NCBI GenBank assembly: GCA_002869605.1 | Contig: PKUI01000130.1 | Span: 1 to 22,255 of the forward strand | From: Desulfuromonas sp. | Lineage (GTDB): Bacteria; Desulfobacterota; Desulfuromonadia; Desulfuromonadales; SZUA-401 | Direction: 5' to 3' | Length of the DNA stretch: 22,255 nucleotides | Shown: positions 8,821 to 15,226 of the stretch, piece by piece | Layout: every line of letters begins with the position of its first letter | Numbering within the stretch: position 1 is the stretch's first letter | Notes under the pieces: generated by a model | What the model was told of the DNA's origin: nothing | The model's database searches: none | Seen by the model: only the letters and a program-made list of their open reading frames with translations | Program-made: the position numbers and the translations under genes

Positions 8821-10382
8821 GACTGCTATTTTCAGCGCAGGTTCGCGAGCTTGACCGGCAGGCGATCAAGGAGGTCGGCATCCCTGGTCCGGTACTGATG
8901 GAAACCGCCGGGCGCGCTGTGGCCGAAGCCGTGGTTGCCAAGTTCCCGTCGTGTCGTCCCGGGGTGGTTATTGTTCTCTCCGGCAAAGGGAACAACGGTG
9001 GCGATGGTTATGTCATCGCCCGGACCCTGCGTGACCGCGGCTGGCAGGTTCATACCCTGGTGCTGGCACAGGCGAAGGAGATCCGTGGCGATGCGGCTAT
9101 CCACCTGCGTGTCCTTAAGCGTAGCGGTGGCAGAGTGGTCCATGTCAGCGATCCGCGCAAACTTTCCAGGGAGCTTGAGCGGCACGATGATGTCGGTCTG
9201 GTTGTCGACGCCTTGCTCGGAACCGGGCTCTCCAGTGAGGTGCAAGGTGTTTATCGGCAGGCGATTCTCTGGTGTAACAAGCAGCCTGCTCCGGTGGTTG
9301 CCGTCGACATCCCGTCGGGGGTCGACGCCGACAGCGGCTCGATTCATGGCGTGGCGGTGCGAGCGGCCTTGAGTGTTACCTTTGCCGCGGCTAAACCGGG
9401 ACTGGTGAGTTACCCCGGGGCGGCCTGTACCGGTGAACTGGTAGTGGCCGATATCGGTATCCCGAGTAAGCTTGTATTAGGTACTGGTGCCGAGGGGCGC
9501 TTCGTGGATGCGGATCTTGCCGCGTCTTTGCTGCCGTCCCGGCCGGCTGATGGTCACAAGGGAAGCTTTGGGCACCTGCTGGTTCTCGCCGGTTCGCGCG
9601 GCAAGAGCGGCGCAGCACTACTCGCTACCTCTGGTGGCTTGCGCTCGGGAACCGGGCTTGTGACCCTGGCGACCCCGGCTTCGTTGCTGAATGCTCTCAT
9701 GACCCGGTTGACCGAGGCGATGAGCCTGTCCGTCCCCGACTCCGAAGGGGCGGTAAGCTCATTGGCTTACGAAACCGTGAGCGCGGCGCTGTCCGGTATG
9801 GGGGCCCTCGCTCTTGGTCCGGGACTCGGGGCCAGTGAAACGACCTCTCTGCTGGTACAGAGGTTGGTAGCCGGCTGCGACAAGCCGTTAGTGGTTGATG
9901 CCGATGGGCTGAATGCACTCTGTGGGCATCTCGATATTCTGAAGCGTCGCCGCGGAGCAATGCCGATTCTGACCCCCCACCCGGGTGAAATGAGTCGCCT
10001 GACCGGGGTTTCGGTCGCCGAACTGGAGCGGGGTCGGCTGAAAGTCGCGAGAGACTTCGCGCGTGATTATCGGGTGGTTGTGGTACTCAAGGGCGCACGG
10101 ACCGTTATTGCGGCCCCCGATGGCCGCTACAGTGTCAACGGAAGCGGGAACCCCGGGCTGGCCAGTGGCGGTATGGGTGATGTCCTGACCGGATTGATCG
10201 GTGGCCTGTACGCCCAGGGCCTAGAAGCCTATGATGCGGCAACATTGGGCTGCTACCTGCACGGGGCGGCTGCAGATCGCCTGGCCTTGCGTCAAGGAGA
10301 CGCCGGCCTTCTAGCCGGAGAGGTTGCAGAGGAACTTCCGGCAGCACGCCAGTCCCTAACCAACAAGGGAGACGACTCATGA
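8817..10382 (+). CDS. nnr: bifunctional NAD(P)H-hydrate repair enzyme (epimerase/dehydratase)
   Basis: This enzyme repairs damaged hydrated NADH/NADPH: the N-terminal half epimerizes S and R forms, and the C-terminal half dehydrates the S form using ADP or ATP. In the 521-residue product the YjeF_N (NnrE-like) domain covers about 1-225, with SGKGNNGGDG at 55-64 and DIPSGVDAD at 164-172. The ribokinase-like NnrD domain covers about 235-510, with KGSFGHLLVLAGS at 248-260, LTPHPGE, and the catalytic GGMGD ending near Asp455. Fusion of both activities is the usual bacterial arrangement. The gene overlaps acpS by 4 bp and the next gene by 4 bp. Confidence 0.96.
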   Translation: MRLLFSAQVRELDRQAIKEVGIPGPVLMETAGRAVAEAVVAKFPSCRPGVVIVLSGKGNNGGDGYVIARTLRDRGWQVHTLVLAQAKEIRGDAAIHLRVLKRSGGRVVHVSDPRKLSRELERHDDVGLVVDALLGTGLSSEVQGVYRQAILWCNKQPAPVVAVDIPSGVDADSGSIHGVAVRAALSVTFAAAKPGLVSYPGAACTGELVVADIGIPSKLVLGTGAEGRFVDADLAASLLPSRPADGHKGSFGHLLVLAGSRGKSGAALLATSGGLRSGTGLVTLATPASLLNALMTRLTEAMSLSVPDSEGAVSSLAYETVSAALSGMGALALGPGLGASETTSLLVQRLVAGCDKPLVVDADGLNALCGHLDILKRRRGAMPILTPHPGEMSRLTGVSVAELERGRLKVARDFARDYRVVVVLKGARTVIAAPDGRYSVNGSGNPGLASGGMGDVLTGLIGGLYAQGLEAYDAATLGCYLHGAAADRLALRQGDAGLLAGEVAEELPAARQSLTNKGDDS

Positions 10383-10828
10383 TTACTGCTAAAGAGATAA
10401 TGACGGCCGAGGTTAAGTCGGTTCTTGAAGAGACAACTATCGAAGAACTCGCGCGTCTGTTTGTCGAGGGACAGGTCAGCGCCATGCCAGTTGTCGACGA
10501 GGAACAACATTTGCGTGGTTTTATTTCAGAAAGCGACCTGGTCGAGCAAAACATGCCGTTGCATCTGCCCAGAGTTATCTCTCTGTTTGATTGGGTGCTC
10601 TACATGGAGAGCGAAAAGAACTTTCGCGAGGAGGTTGAACGGATTACTGCGCAAACCGTCGGCGAGATCTGTGTTCGAGAGGTTATCTCCTGTTCGGTCG
10701 ACACCCCGTTGCGCGAGATCGCGGAGTTGATGAGCAGCAAGCAGGTTAACCTGTTGCCGGTCGTCGAAGATGAAAAGGTGGTCGGCGTGGTCTCGCGTCT
10801 CGATGTTGTTCGCTCCATGGCGCGCTGA
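10379..10828 (+). CDS. stand-alone two-CBS-domain protein
   Basis: The 149-residue protein is essentially a pair of CBS domains: about 4-57 (ending with GFISESDLV) and about 96-148 (with VVGVVSRLDVVRSM). They are separated by a linker rich in aromatic and charged residues that includes FDWVLYMESEKNF. There is no enzyme or membrane domain. CBS pairs bind adenine nucleotides and usually act as sensors. Size and architecture resemble DarB/CbpB of Firmicutes, stand-alone c-di-AMP-binding CBS proteins. Because cdaA and cdaR lie upstream in the same operon, a c-di-AMP receptor role is plausible but not shown. It overlaps nnr by 4 bp and tsaE by 1 bp. Confidence 0.85.
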   Translation: MITAKEIMTAEVKSVLEETTIEELARLFVEGQVSAMPVVDEEQHLRGFISESDLVEQNMPLHLPRVISLFDWVLYMESEKNFREEVERITAQTVGEICVREVISCSVDTPLREIAELMSSKQVNLLPVVEDEKVVGVVSRLDVVRSMAR

Positions 10829-11319
10829 TGACGTGTTGGAGTGTTGAAACATCAAGTCCTTCCGAGACACAACAGCTGGGGACGTTGCTCGGTGCTGTTG
10901 TCGAGGAAGGCACGGTCGTTCTGCTGGACGGTGAGCTTGGTGCCGGGAAAACCTGCTTTACTCAAGGGGTCGCGCGTGGACTAGAGGTTCCCGAAGAACA
11001 GCCGGTCACCAGTCCGACCTTCGTGATCATGAACCAGTACCATGGACGCCGTACCTTGTATCATTTTGACCTTTATCGACTCTCCGGCGAAGATGATCTG
11101 GAAACCATCGGTGCCGATGAAGTGCTTGGACGTGACGGACTTTGTGTCGTGGAGTGGCCCGGGCAGTGCGCTTTGCAACTGCCCGCCCTGAGGGTCAAGA
11201 TTGAGGCTGTGGCGGTGGAATCCCGTACCCTTGTGGTACGGGCGGAAGACCCGTTTCATGATAGCCTGCTACAGCGCTGGCGGCAGGCCTGGGAAAAAGG
11301 CAGGACGGCCTCAGCGTAG
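10828..11319 (+). CDS. tsaE: tRNA threonylcarbamoyladenosine biosynthesis ATPase TsaE
   Basis: TsaE is the P-loop ATPase that works with TsaB and TsaD to place threonylcarbamoyl on A37 of ANN-decoding tRNAs. The 163-residue protein has Walker A GELGAGKT at 35-42, the switch-like SPTF at 62-65, HFDLYRL at 79-85 and VEWPGQ at 108-113, all in the standard order and spacing. The ATG overlaps the stop of the CBS gene (TGATG). It is the last gene of the long cluster, and its stop codon lies inside a short hairpin followed by nine T bases. Neither tsaB nor tsaD is in the window. Confidence 0.96.
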   Translation: MTCWSVETSSPSETQQLGTLLGAVVEEGTVVLLDGELGAGKTCFTQGVARGLEVPEEQPVTSPTFVIMNQYHGRRTLYHFDLYRLSGEDDLETIGADEVLGRDGLCVVEWPGQCALQLPALRVKIEAVAVESRTLVVRAEDPFHDSLLQRWRQAWEKGRTASA

Positions 11320-11336
11320 GCTATGCGTTTTTTTTT
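11314..11336 (+). terminator. weak intrinsic terminator at the end of tsaE
   Basis: GCGTA (11314-11318) and TATGC (11322-11326) pair with one G-U around a GGC loop and are followed by G and nine T bases. An alternative stem pairs 11307-11311 with 11318-11322. Both stems are short, so termination may be partial. The hairpin contains the tsaE stop codon, and the T-run merges with the -35 box of the lysC promoter. Confidence 0.45.
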
Positions 11337-11363
11337 GACGACCCCCGTAAATCCTGCTATTAA
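11335..11363 (+). promoter_or_regulatory. sigma-70-type promoter of lysC-cimA operon
   Basis: TTGACG (-35, 11335-11340; five of six consensus bases) and TATTAA (-10, 11358-11363) are separated by exactly 17 bp. The start site would be about 11370, giving a leader of about 85 nt before lysC. The leader holds a weak hairpin (AGCC 11375-11378 with GGCT 11387-11390, then TTT) but is too short for a lysine riboswitch, and it encodes no Lys-rich leader peptide. Confidence 0.65.
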
Positions 11364-11455
11364 ATGGCTTTTTTAGCCTGCGGGAGGGCTTTTCGTGTTC
11401 TACATTACCCGGTGGACGTGTCGCCGGATTATACGTGGCAGGGAGTAAACGAAAT

Positions 11456-12688
11456 ATGGCTTTGGTGGTTCAGAAGTATGGTGGCACGTCGGTCGGCGAT
11501 ATCGAGAAGATTCGCAACGTGGCCAGGCGGGTTGCCAAGACTTACGATGAGGGCAACGAGGTCGTGGTCATTGTGTCGGCTATGTCGGGTGAGACCAACA
11601 AGCTGGTGGGTTTGGCCAACGAGGTTTGTGAGTTTCCGAGTGAGCGTGAGTATGATGTGCTGGTCTCGACCGGTGAACAGGTGACCATTGCGCTGCTATC
11701 GATGTGCCTGCAGTCGATGGGCTACAAGGCCAAGAGTTATCTCGGACACCAGATCCCGATCTGGACAGACAGCGCCTTTTCCAAGGCCCGTATCGAGGAG
11801 ATCGAGGACAAGAACGTTCGCGAGGATCTGAAAAACGGTACGATCGTTGTGGTCGCAGGTTTTCAGGGGCGTGATAAGGAAGGCAATATTACCACTCTTG
11901 GCCGTGGCGGTTCAGATACGTCGGCAGTTGCCGTCGCCGCAGCGATGAAAGCCGATGTTTGCGAGATTTACACGGACGTTGACGGGATTTATACCACCGA
12001 TCCGCGGATGGTACCCGAGGCGACCAAGATGGAGAAGATCTCTTACGATGAAATGCTTGAGATGGCTTCTCTAGGATCCAAGGTATTACAAATCCGCTCG
12101 GTCGAGTTTGCCAAGAAGTATGATGTGGTTGTGCATGTTCGGTCCAGTTTTAACGAGAATTCAGGAACCCTGGTCATGAAGGAGGATGAAGATATGGAAG
12201 CCGTACTGGTTTCGGGGATTACATACAATAAAGATGAGGCAAAGATCTCCGTCAACCGTGTGCCCGACATGCCGGGGATTGCGTCTAAACTGTTTACCCC
12301 CCTGTCGGATGCGAATATTACCGTCGATATGATTATCCAGAATATTTCGCATGAGGGGTATACCGACCTGACCTTTACGGTTCCTCACGCTGATTTCAAG
12401 AAGGCTCTTAAGATCGTTGAGTCTGCGGCGGCAGAAATTGAGGCCGGTGGTGTGACCTCCGACGAGAATATTGCCAAGGTGTCTATTGTCGGTGTCGGTA
12501 TGCGTTCCCATTCCGGCGTGGCGAGCAAGATGTTCCAGACGCTTTCCGCTGAGGGGATTAACATTCAGATGATTTCCACCAGTGAGATCAAGGTATCTTG
12601 TGTGGTCGACCTGAAGTATACGGAACTTGCGGTGCGTGTGCTTCATCAGGCCTTTGGTCTCGACGAAAAGGATGTCAAGGTCGAGTAG
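11456..12688 (+). CDS. lysC: aspartokinase (lysine/threonine-sensitive type)
   Basis: Aspartokinase phosphorylates aspartate, the first step toward lysine, threonine, methionine and diaminopimelate. The 410-residue protein starts [15 protein letters not shown] (kinase motif 7-13), has the ATP/aspartate-site [12 protein letters not shown] at 147-157 and [13 protein letters not shown] at 172-184, and carries two C-terminal ACT domains (about 260-330 and 340-410) for feedback control. The ATG at 11456 has GGGAG 11-15 bases upstream; a GTG seven codons earlier in frame is less likely. Length and layout match the Bacillus/Corynebacterium alpha-beta class. A strong internal in-frame start at codon 247 could yield a separate beta subunit. 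cimA follows after 42 bp. Confidence 0.97.
   Translation: MALVVQKYGGTSVGDIEKIRNVARRVAKTYDEGNEVVVIVSAMSGETNKLVGLANEVCEFPSEREYDVLVSTGEQVTIALLSMCLQSMGYKAKSYLGHQIPIWTDSAFSKARIEEIEDKNVREDLKNGTIVVVAGFQGRDKEGNITTLGRGGSDTSAVAVAAAMKADVCEIYTDVDGIYTTDPRMVPEATKMEKISYDEMLEMASLGSKVLQIRSVEFAKKYDVVVHVRSSFNENSGTLVMKEDEDMEAVLVSGITYNKDEAKISVNRVPDMPGIASKLFTPLSDANITVDMIIQNISHEGYTDLTFTVPHADFKKALKIVESAAAEIEAGGVTSDENIAKVSIVGVGMRSHSGVASKMFQTLSAEGINIQMISTSEIKVSCVVDLKYTELAVRVLHQAFGLDEKDVKVE
12179..12196 (+). promoter_or_regulatory. internal ribosome-binding site and start within lysC
   Basis: AAGGAGG at 12179-12185 is followed after 8 nt by ATG at 12194-12196, in frame with lysC (codon 247). The out-of-frame ATG at 12186 sits too close to the Shine-Dalgarno to compete. 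This is a far better ribosome-binding sequence than the one in front of lysC itself. Confidence 0.7.
12194..12688 (+). CDS. lysC: aspartokinase beta subunit (internal translation product of lysC)
   Basis: Translation from the internal ATG would give a 164-residue protein consisting only of the two ACT domains, starting [12 protein letters not shown]. In B. subtilis aspartokinase II and Corynebacterium glutamicum, beta subunits of about this size arise from in-frame internal starts near codon 246-250 and form alpha2-beta2 enzymes with feedback inhibition. Position, size and Shine-Dalgarno all fit that model here. Its production in this organism is inferred from sequence only. Confidence 0.6.
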   Translation: MEAVLVSGITYNKDEAKISVNRVPDMPGIASKLFTPLSDANITVDMIIQNISHEGYTDLTFTVPHADFKKALKIVESAAAEIEAGGVTSDENIAKVSIVGVGMRSHSGVASKMFQTLSAEGINIQMISTSEIKVSCVVDLKYTELAVRVLHQAFGLDEKDVKVE

Positions 12689-12730
12689 TCCCGCCGCAAT
12701 GTTTTACCATGCCAGTGAAGGGAAGCAGTT

Positions 12731-14182
12731 ATGAGTCTGATCAAGCTATATGACACAACCTTGCGCGATGGAACCCAGGCCGAGGATATATCGTTTCTGG
12801 TGCAGGATAAAATCCGTATCGCCCAGATGCTCGATGACCTCGGTATCCACTATATTGAAGGTGGCTGGCCCGGATCGAATCCGAAGGATATTGCTTTTTT
12901 TAAGGATATCAAGAAGATCTCCTTGAATCAGGCCAAGATTGCCGCCTTCGGTTCTACGCGTCGGGCCAAGACCACGCCTGACAAGGATGACAATCTGCAG
13001 ACCCTTATTGCTTCGGCTCCCGATACGGCAACCATTTTCGGCAAGACCTGGGATTTCCACGTGCATGAAGCGCTGCGTATCAGCCTCGAGGAGAACCTAG
13101 AGCTGATCAACGACTCGCTCGCCTACCTTAAACAGCATATCCCCGAAGTGGTCTATGACGCCGAGCACTTCTTCGACGGCTATAAGGCCAACCCGGAGTA
13201 CGCGATCAAGACCTTGCAGGCCGCCCAGGATGCCGGTGTCGATTGTATCGTCCTGTGTGATACCAACGGCGGAAGTCTCCCGGACGAAGTAGGCCGGATT
13301 ATCGAAACGGTCAAGGAGACCATTACCGTGCCGCTCGGTATTCATACCCATAATGATGGCGAGTGTGCCGTGGCCAACTCGTTGGTGGCCGTTGAACATG
13401 GCATTGTCCATGTTCAGGGAACCATGAACGGGTTCGGGGAACGCTGCGGAAATGCCAATCTCTGTTCTATCATTCCTGCTATCAAGCTCAAACTAGGCAA
13501 GGAGTGTGTGAGTGACGAGCAGATGCAGACCTTGCGTCAGGTTTCTCGCTACGTCTACGAGCTGGCTAACCTTGTCCCCAATAAACACCAGGCCTACGTT
13601 GGTAACTCGGCTTTTGCTCATAAGGGGGGGGTGCATGTGTCGGCGATCCAACGGCACCCCGAGACCTATGAGCACATCCGCCCCGAAGTGGTCGGTAACA
13701 CCACGCGGGTTCTGGTGTCGGACCTCTCTGGTCGCTCTAATATCCTTGCCAAGGCAGAGCAGTTCGGTATCAATCTCGACAGTAAGGATCCGGTAACCCT
13801 TGAAATCCTCGAGAAGATCAAGGATCTCGAGAACAAGGGGTTTCAGTTCGAGGGGGCCGAGGCCTCTTTCGAACTGTTGATGCGTCGTGCTCTCGGTAAC
13901 TTGCGTCCGTTTTTTTCGGTGATCGGGTTCCGGGTTATTGATTCGAAGCGACACGAATCGGAGATGGCCCTTTCCGAGGCCACCGTGCAGGTAAAGGTTG
14001 GTGGACGTATCGAGCATACTGCGGCCGATGGCAATGGTCCGGTGAATGCTTTGGATAACGCACTGCGTAAGGCCCTTGAGAACTTTTATCCGGATATCCG
14101 CGGGATGAAGCTTTACGACTACAAGGTACGTGTTCTGCCAGCCGGCAAGGGGACCGCTTCGATGACGCGGGTGCTGATCTAG
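12731..14182 (+). CDS. cimA: (R)-citramalate synthase, cut short by an in-frame TAG
   Basis: CimA condenses pyruvate with acetyl-CoA to citramalate, the threonine-independent entry to isoleucine used by Geobacter and Leptospira. The 483-residue frame has the DRE-TIM barrel motifs [10 protein letters not shown] (7-16), [15 protein letters not shown] (near 208-212) and [11 protein letters not shown], then a LeuA-like C-terminal regulatory domain. The opening, with [12 protein letters not shown], is the CimA rather than the LeuA type. The frame stops at TAG 14180-14182 in mid-domain, just after TRVLI; the next 43 codons continue the expected C-terminus (separate entry). The gene may therefore be slightly truncated, read through, or carry a base error (GAG to TAG would be one change). 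AAGGGAAG lies 6 bases before the ATG. It shares the lysC operon. Confidence 0.93.
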   Translation: MSLIKLYDTTLRDGTQAEDISFLVQDKIRIAQMLDDLGIHYIEGGWPGSNPKDIAFFKDIKKISLNQAKIAAFGSTRRAKTTPDKDDNLQTLIASAPDTATIFGKTWDFHVHEALRISLEENLELINDSLAYLKQHIPEVVYDAEHFFDGYKANPEYAIKTLQAAQDAGVDCIVLCDTNGGSLPDEVGRIIETVKETITVPLGIHTHNDGECAVANSLVAVEHGIVHVQGTMNGFGERCGNANLCSIIPAIKLKLGKECVSDEQMQTLRQVSRYVYELANLVPNKHQAYVGNSAFAHKGGVHVSAIQRHPETYEHIRPEVVGNTTRVLVSDLSGRSNILAKAEQFGINLDSKDPVTLEILEKIKDLENKGFQFEGAEASFELLMRRALGNLRPFFSVIGFRVIDSKRHESEMALSEATVQVKVGGRIEHTAADGNGPVNALDNALRKALENFYPDIRGMKLYDYKVRVLPAGKGTASMTRVLI

Positions 14183-14314
14183 TCCGGCGACAAGAACGGT
14201 CGCTGGGGTACGGTTGGGGTCAGCGACAATATTGTTGAGGCTTCCTATCAAGCCCTGGTCGATGCCCTTCAATACAAGCTTTTTCGCGAGCAAGAAGATA
14301 ACGGAGCATCCTGA
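14180..14314 (+). other. cimA C-terminal continuation beyond the amber codon
   Basis: Reading on in the cimA frame past TAG gives 43 codons, beginning SGDKNGRWGTVGVSDNIV and including EASYQALVDALQYKLF, before TGA at 14312-14314. The VGVSxNIxEASxxALxD pattern is the usual C-terminus of citramalate and related synthases as I know them. The total would be about 527 residues, the usual family size. The continuation ends 2 bp before the next gene, the spacing expected of an operon. The segment therefore looks like coding sequence under recent or ongoing selection rather than a 3' UTR. Confidence 0.8.
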
Positions 14315-14316
14315 TC

Positions 14317-14850
14317 TTGCGGCGCGGCAGTCGTATTCCGCTGCTGCTGTTAGCGCTTTTTTCGCTCTGGATGTCGAGCCGGCTGCTTCCCCGTCACGGG
14401 GAGCCGCCGGCTTTTTCTGTTTATGGACCGCCACGTCTGCAGTTTGCTCTTTCGGATGGTTCGAATTTCCCAGGGATTCATCAAGATTTTGACGTTTTCT
14501 CGAGGCGGCGCGTCAATGAAATGGCGAATTCGGAAGTGGGTTGTTTTTTTGTTGAGGATTATCAGCAGGTTAATGGATCTGAGGTGGCGTTTGATGATGC
14601 TGGGAAACTCACTTTTGTACGCTGGTTACCCGCATCCCAAAGGATGGCGCTGCAGATTCCTCTGCATCCTGATCGCATGAGCTGTGAGGATTGGCAGGCT
14701 TTACCTGGGATTGGCCCGTATCTGGCTGCGGCCATAGAAGAAAACCGTCAACAAAATGGCGACTTTGCGACGGTGGAATCTCTTCTCAGGGTCAAGGGGA
14801 TTGGAGAAAAGCGTCTTGCAGCGTTTTTTGATTATTTCGAACGCCCATAA
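14317..14850 (+). CDS. helix-hairpin-helix (ComEA-like) protein, TTG start
   Basis: The 177-residue product has a hydrophobic N-terminal anchor (about 7-24), a middle region with no recognisable motif (30-115) and a C-terminal double helix-hairpin-helix of ComEA type: DWQALPGIGPYLAAAI (125-140) and VKGIGEKRLAAF (159-170). ComEA-type modules bind DNA non-specifically; in competent bacteria ComEA sits outside the membrane and captures incoming DNA. A role in DNA uptake here is only a possibility, since many HhH proteins of this kind are uncharacterised. The TTG start is supported by GGAG at 14303-14306 and by its spacing 2 bp after the extended cimA frame. Internal ATG codons (e.g. residue 19) would cut into the anchor. 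Confidence 0.8.
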   Translation: MRRGSRIPLLLLALFSLWMSSRLLPRHGEPPAFSVYGPPRLQFALSDGSNFPGIHQDFDVFSRRRVNEMANSEVGCFFVEDYQQVNGSEVAFDDAGKLTFVRWLPASQRMALQIPLHPDRMSCEDWQALPGIGPYLAAAIEENRQQNGDFATVESLLRVKGIGEKRLAAFFDYFERP

Positions 14851-14999
14851 TATGTCGAAATTATTGACTTAATTCGGTAACTTGTTCGTTTTTGAAGAAG
14901 TCGGCAGGCGGCAGCCCATTCTTGGCATGTTTGCTGTAATAGTAATTGATACATAGAGCACGTATGTTGTGTCGATTACTATCCCCCGGAGGTGTCAAG

Positions 15000-15155
15000 A
15001 TGAAATGCCCTAAGTGTAAAGGAAGAATGTTTGCCGAGAAGTACTATGATTTTGTTCGGACCTTTGATGCTTGGAAATGTTGCTCCTGTGGTGAGGTCAT
15101 TGATCCGACAATTCTTGCCAACCGCGCTCGTCGTGAGAATATTCATATCGGATAA
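15000..15155 (+). CDS. 51-residue zinc-ribbon protein
   Basis: The ATG at 15000 follows a perfect GGAGGT (14988-14993) at ideal spacing, so the gene begins here and not at the in-frame TTG 18 codons upstream. The 51-residue product has two CxxC pairs, MKCPKCKG at the start and WKCCSCGEVIDP at 25-36, forming a zinc ribbon, then a basic tail (NRARREN). I recall very similar small conserved proteins with the xCGEVIDPTIL signature in Geobacter relatives, of unknown function. The 149 bp upstream hold no convincing promoter. A strong terminator follows, so it is probably a small independent unit or the tail of the lysC operon. Confidence 0.85.
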   Translation: MKCPKCKGRMFAEKYYDFVRTFDAWKCCSCGEVIDPTILANRARRENIHIG

Positions 15156-15177
15156 GGTTGCATTAAACAAACAGCTT

Positions 15178-15206
15178 AAGGCCGCGACAATGTCGCGGCC
15201 TTTTTT
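15178..15206 (+). terminator. intrinsic terminator between convergent genes
   Basis: AAGGCCGCGAC (15178-15188) and GTCGCGGCCTT (15192-15202) form a perfect 11-bp stem with loop AAT, followed by further T bases. It ends the zinc-ribbon gene on the plus strand. On the minus strand it lies about 20 bp beyond the fadJ-like stop but has a weaker T-run there, so it may act in both directions. Confidence 0.92.
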
Positions 15207-15226
15207 GTTTTTCTCGGTGCAGAACC

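Noticed and set aside
11364..11455. Lysine riboswitch or leader peptide attenuator before lysC
   Set aside because: The leader is only about 85 nt, too short for an L-box riboswitch. The frame from ATG 11364 has no lysine run and begins upstream of the predicted transcription start.
14180..14182. TAG as a genome-wide sense codon (pyrrolysine or reassigned amber)
   Set aside because: TAG appears to be the natural stop of tilS, tsaE, lysC and the Lon-like gene in this window, so reassignment is not supported; readthrough at this one site remains open.
14856..14876. Imperfect hairpin after the HhH gene as a terminator
   Set aside because: Only four base pairs form before mismatches and no T-run follows.
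14922..14936. TTGGCATGTTTGCTG as a sigma-54 promoter before the zinc-ribbon gene
   Set aside because: The GG and GC elements are 9 bp apart, whereas sigma-54 promoters need 12 (-24/-12), so the spacing is wrong.
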